5,246 nucleotides of DNA from Candidatus Corynebacterium faecipullorum (GTDB lineage: Bacteria > Actinomycetota > Actinomycetes > Mycobacteriales > Mycobacteriaceae): assembly GCA_019114925.1 (NCBI GenBank), contig DXEO01000155.1, positions 1-5,246 on the forward strand. Reading direction: 5' to 3'. Positions 4,607 to 5,246 of this stretch are shown here, piece after piece. The notes beneath the pieces were generated by a model that was not told the origin of the DNA, ran no database searches, and saw only the letters and a program-made list of their open reading frames with translations. Numbering within the stretch: position 1 is the first letter of the stretch; every line of letters begins with the position of its first letter. The position numbers were made by a program, and so were the translations under genes.

Positions 4607-5246
4607 ATGCACACACGTTTTGCCCGCCGACTTGTGGCTCTCACAACGGTGGCAGTGAGTACGGCAGGGGTGAGTGCGTGCGGGAGCCAGGAGCCGTTGC
4701 CTGCGGCATCTGCCCTGTCTCAGGCACAAGTGCGCATCGCGGTGGACCCTGATTCCCCCCAGGAGCTCGTACTCGGAGAAATCTATATCCAGACCCTCGG
4801 GGAGGAGGGGCGCTCTGCCAGCCTCGTGCATGAACAGACGCCGGATAGCGGCTCCGGCGTGGATGTATTGGAAGAGGGAACGTCGAATTTCCTCGTGGCA
4901 TGTACCGGCAACGCGCTCGCGGGCTTCGATATGCCCACGGCCAAGCGCCTAGAGAAGGAACGGGAGGAGGCCGGTGACGCGAAGGACCGGGACTTTCTTG
5001 CAGAGACGCACATTGCGATGATGAATGCTTTGCCCACAGTGCTGACAACCGTGGATCCTTCGTCCGCACCGGGCTGCAAAGATCATGAAAAGGTAGATCT
5101 GCCCCAGAACTTTGTACCCATCTACGCCAAAGACCTGCTTGATCGAGACGAGCGTTTTGCGATTGCCTCGGTGACGAAGTACCTCACCACCGAGGACCTC
5201 GACGACCTAGTGGAGGAGGCTGACCGCACAGGCAGCGTGAGCCAGA
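4607..5246 (+). CDS. Lipoprotein, OpuAC-like substrate-binding protein (partial)
   Basis: The first 213 residues are present and the frame is still open at the window end. AAGGAG (4593-4598) lies 8 bases before the ATG. Residues 1-24 are a lipoprotein signal peptide (charged MHTRFARR, hydrophobic core) with lipobox VSAC, Cys25 being lipidated. Mature residues 42-68 (RIAVDPDSPQELVLGEIYIQ then TLGEEG) resemble the first strand and helix of OpuAC/ProX glycine betaine and osmoprotectant binding proteins. GNAL (101-104) after CT sits where these have a YTGTAL-type motif. The segment VPIYAKDLLDRDERF (170-184) through YLTTEDLDDLVEEADRTG (192-209) closely resembles their carboxyl end. The middle lobe is much shorter than usual and Lys/Glu-rich (113-128). 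C99 and C157 could form a disulfide. It is probably an extracytoplasmic ligand-binding or surface protein; the ligand cannot be named, and no permease is seen. Confidence 0.75.
   Translation, partial: MHTRFARRLVALTTVAVSTAGVSACGSQEPLPAASALSQAQVRIAVDPDSPQELVLGEIYIQTLGEEGRSASLVHEQTPDSGSGVDVLEEGTSNFLVACTGNALAGFDMPTAKRLEKEREEAGDAKDRDFLAETHIAMMNALPTVLTTVDPSSAPGCKDHEKVDLPQNFVPIYAKDLLDRDERFAIASVTKYLTTEDLDDLVEEADRTGSVSQ

Noticed and set aside
4610..4630. Twin-arginine (Tat) signal in the lipoprotein
   Set aside because: Two arginines are present (residues 7-8) but the following residues LVAL do not fit the RRxFLK consensus; an ordinary Sec lipoprotein signal is more likely.

Overview
The window looks like a conserved chromosomal locus of a Corynebacterium or close relative (Actinobacteria). 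The evidence is a high-GC sequence, GTG starts, and a recognisable gene order: a divergent O-methyltransferase, then sigE, its zinc-binding anti-sigma factor and tatB, then a convergent mrp/apbC ATPase. The same neighbourhood is known from Corynebacterium glutamicum and Mycobacterium tuberculosis (Rv1220c-sigE-rseA-htrA-tatB-mrp). Species cannot be fixed from the sequence alone.

Layout. 1-40: a strong terminator hairpin, probably closing a gene to the left. 41-152: an AT-richer promoter region with nested inverted repeats. 153-326: a 57-residue orphan membrane or secreted peptide. 327-760: no convincing full gene, only two weak short reading frames that may be remnants of a decayed gene. 761-809: a hairpin between convergent units. 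852-1496 (minus): class I SAM-dependent O-methyltransferase. 1497-1609: divergent control region. 1610-2227 (plus): ECF sigma factor SigE. 2321-2734 (plus): anti-sigma factor with an HxxxCxxC zinc motif. 2742-3272 (plus): TatB. 3331-3368: bidirectional terminator. 3382-4512 (minus): Mrp/ApbC P-loop ATPase. 4513-4606: divergent promoter region. 4607-5246 (plus, cut by the window end): lipoprotein related to OpuAC-type substrate-binding proteins.

How the genes fit together. SigE and its anti-sigma factor form an envelope-stress switch. TatB, only 7 bases downstream and probably cotranscribed, builds the twin-arginine export machinery, so stress sensing and folded-protein export share a unit. 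The HtrA protease gene that mycobacteria carry between these genes is absent here. Mrp probably carries or delivers Fe-S clusters and is transcribed convergently. The lipoprotein shares its promoter region with mrp but reads the other way.

Most of the window is a conserved core locus, and I see no clear new multi-gene system. The least explained parts are the small membrane reading frames at 153-709, the compact OpuAC-like lipoprotein, a methyltransferase whose expected metal-binding acid appears replaced, and an Mrp without the CxxC motif.
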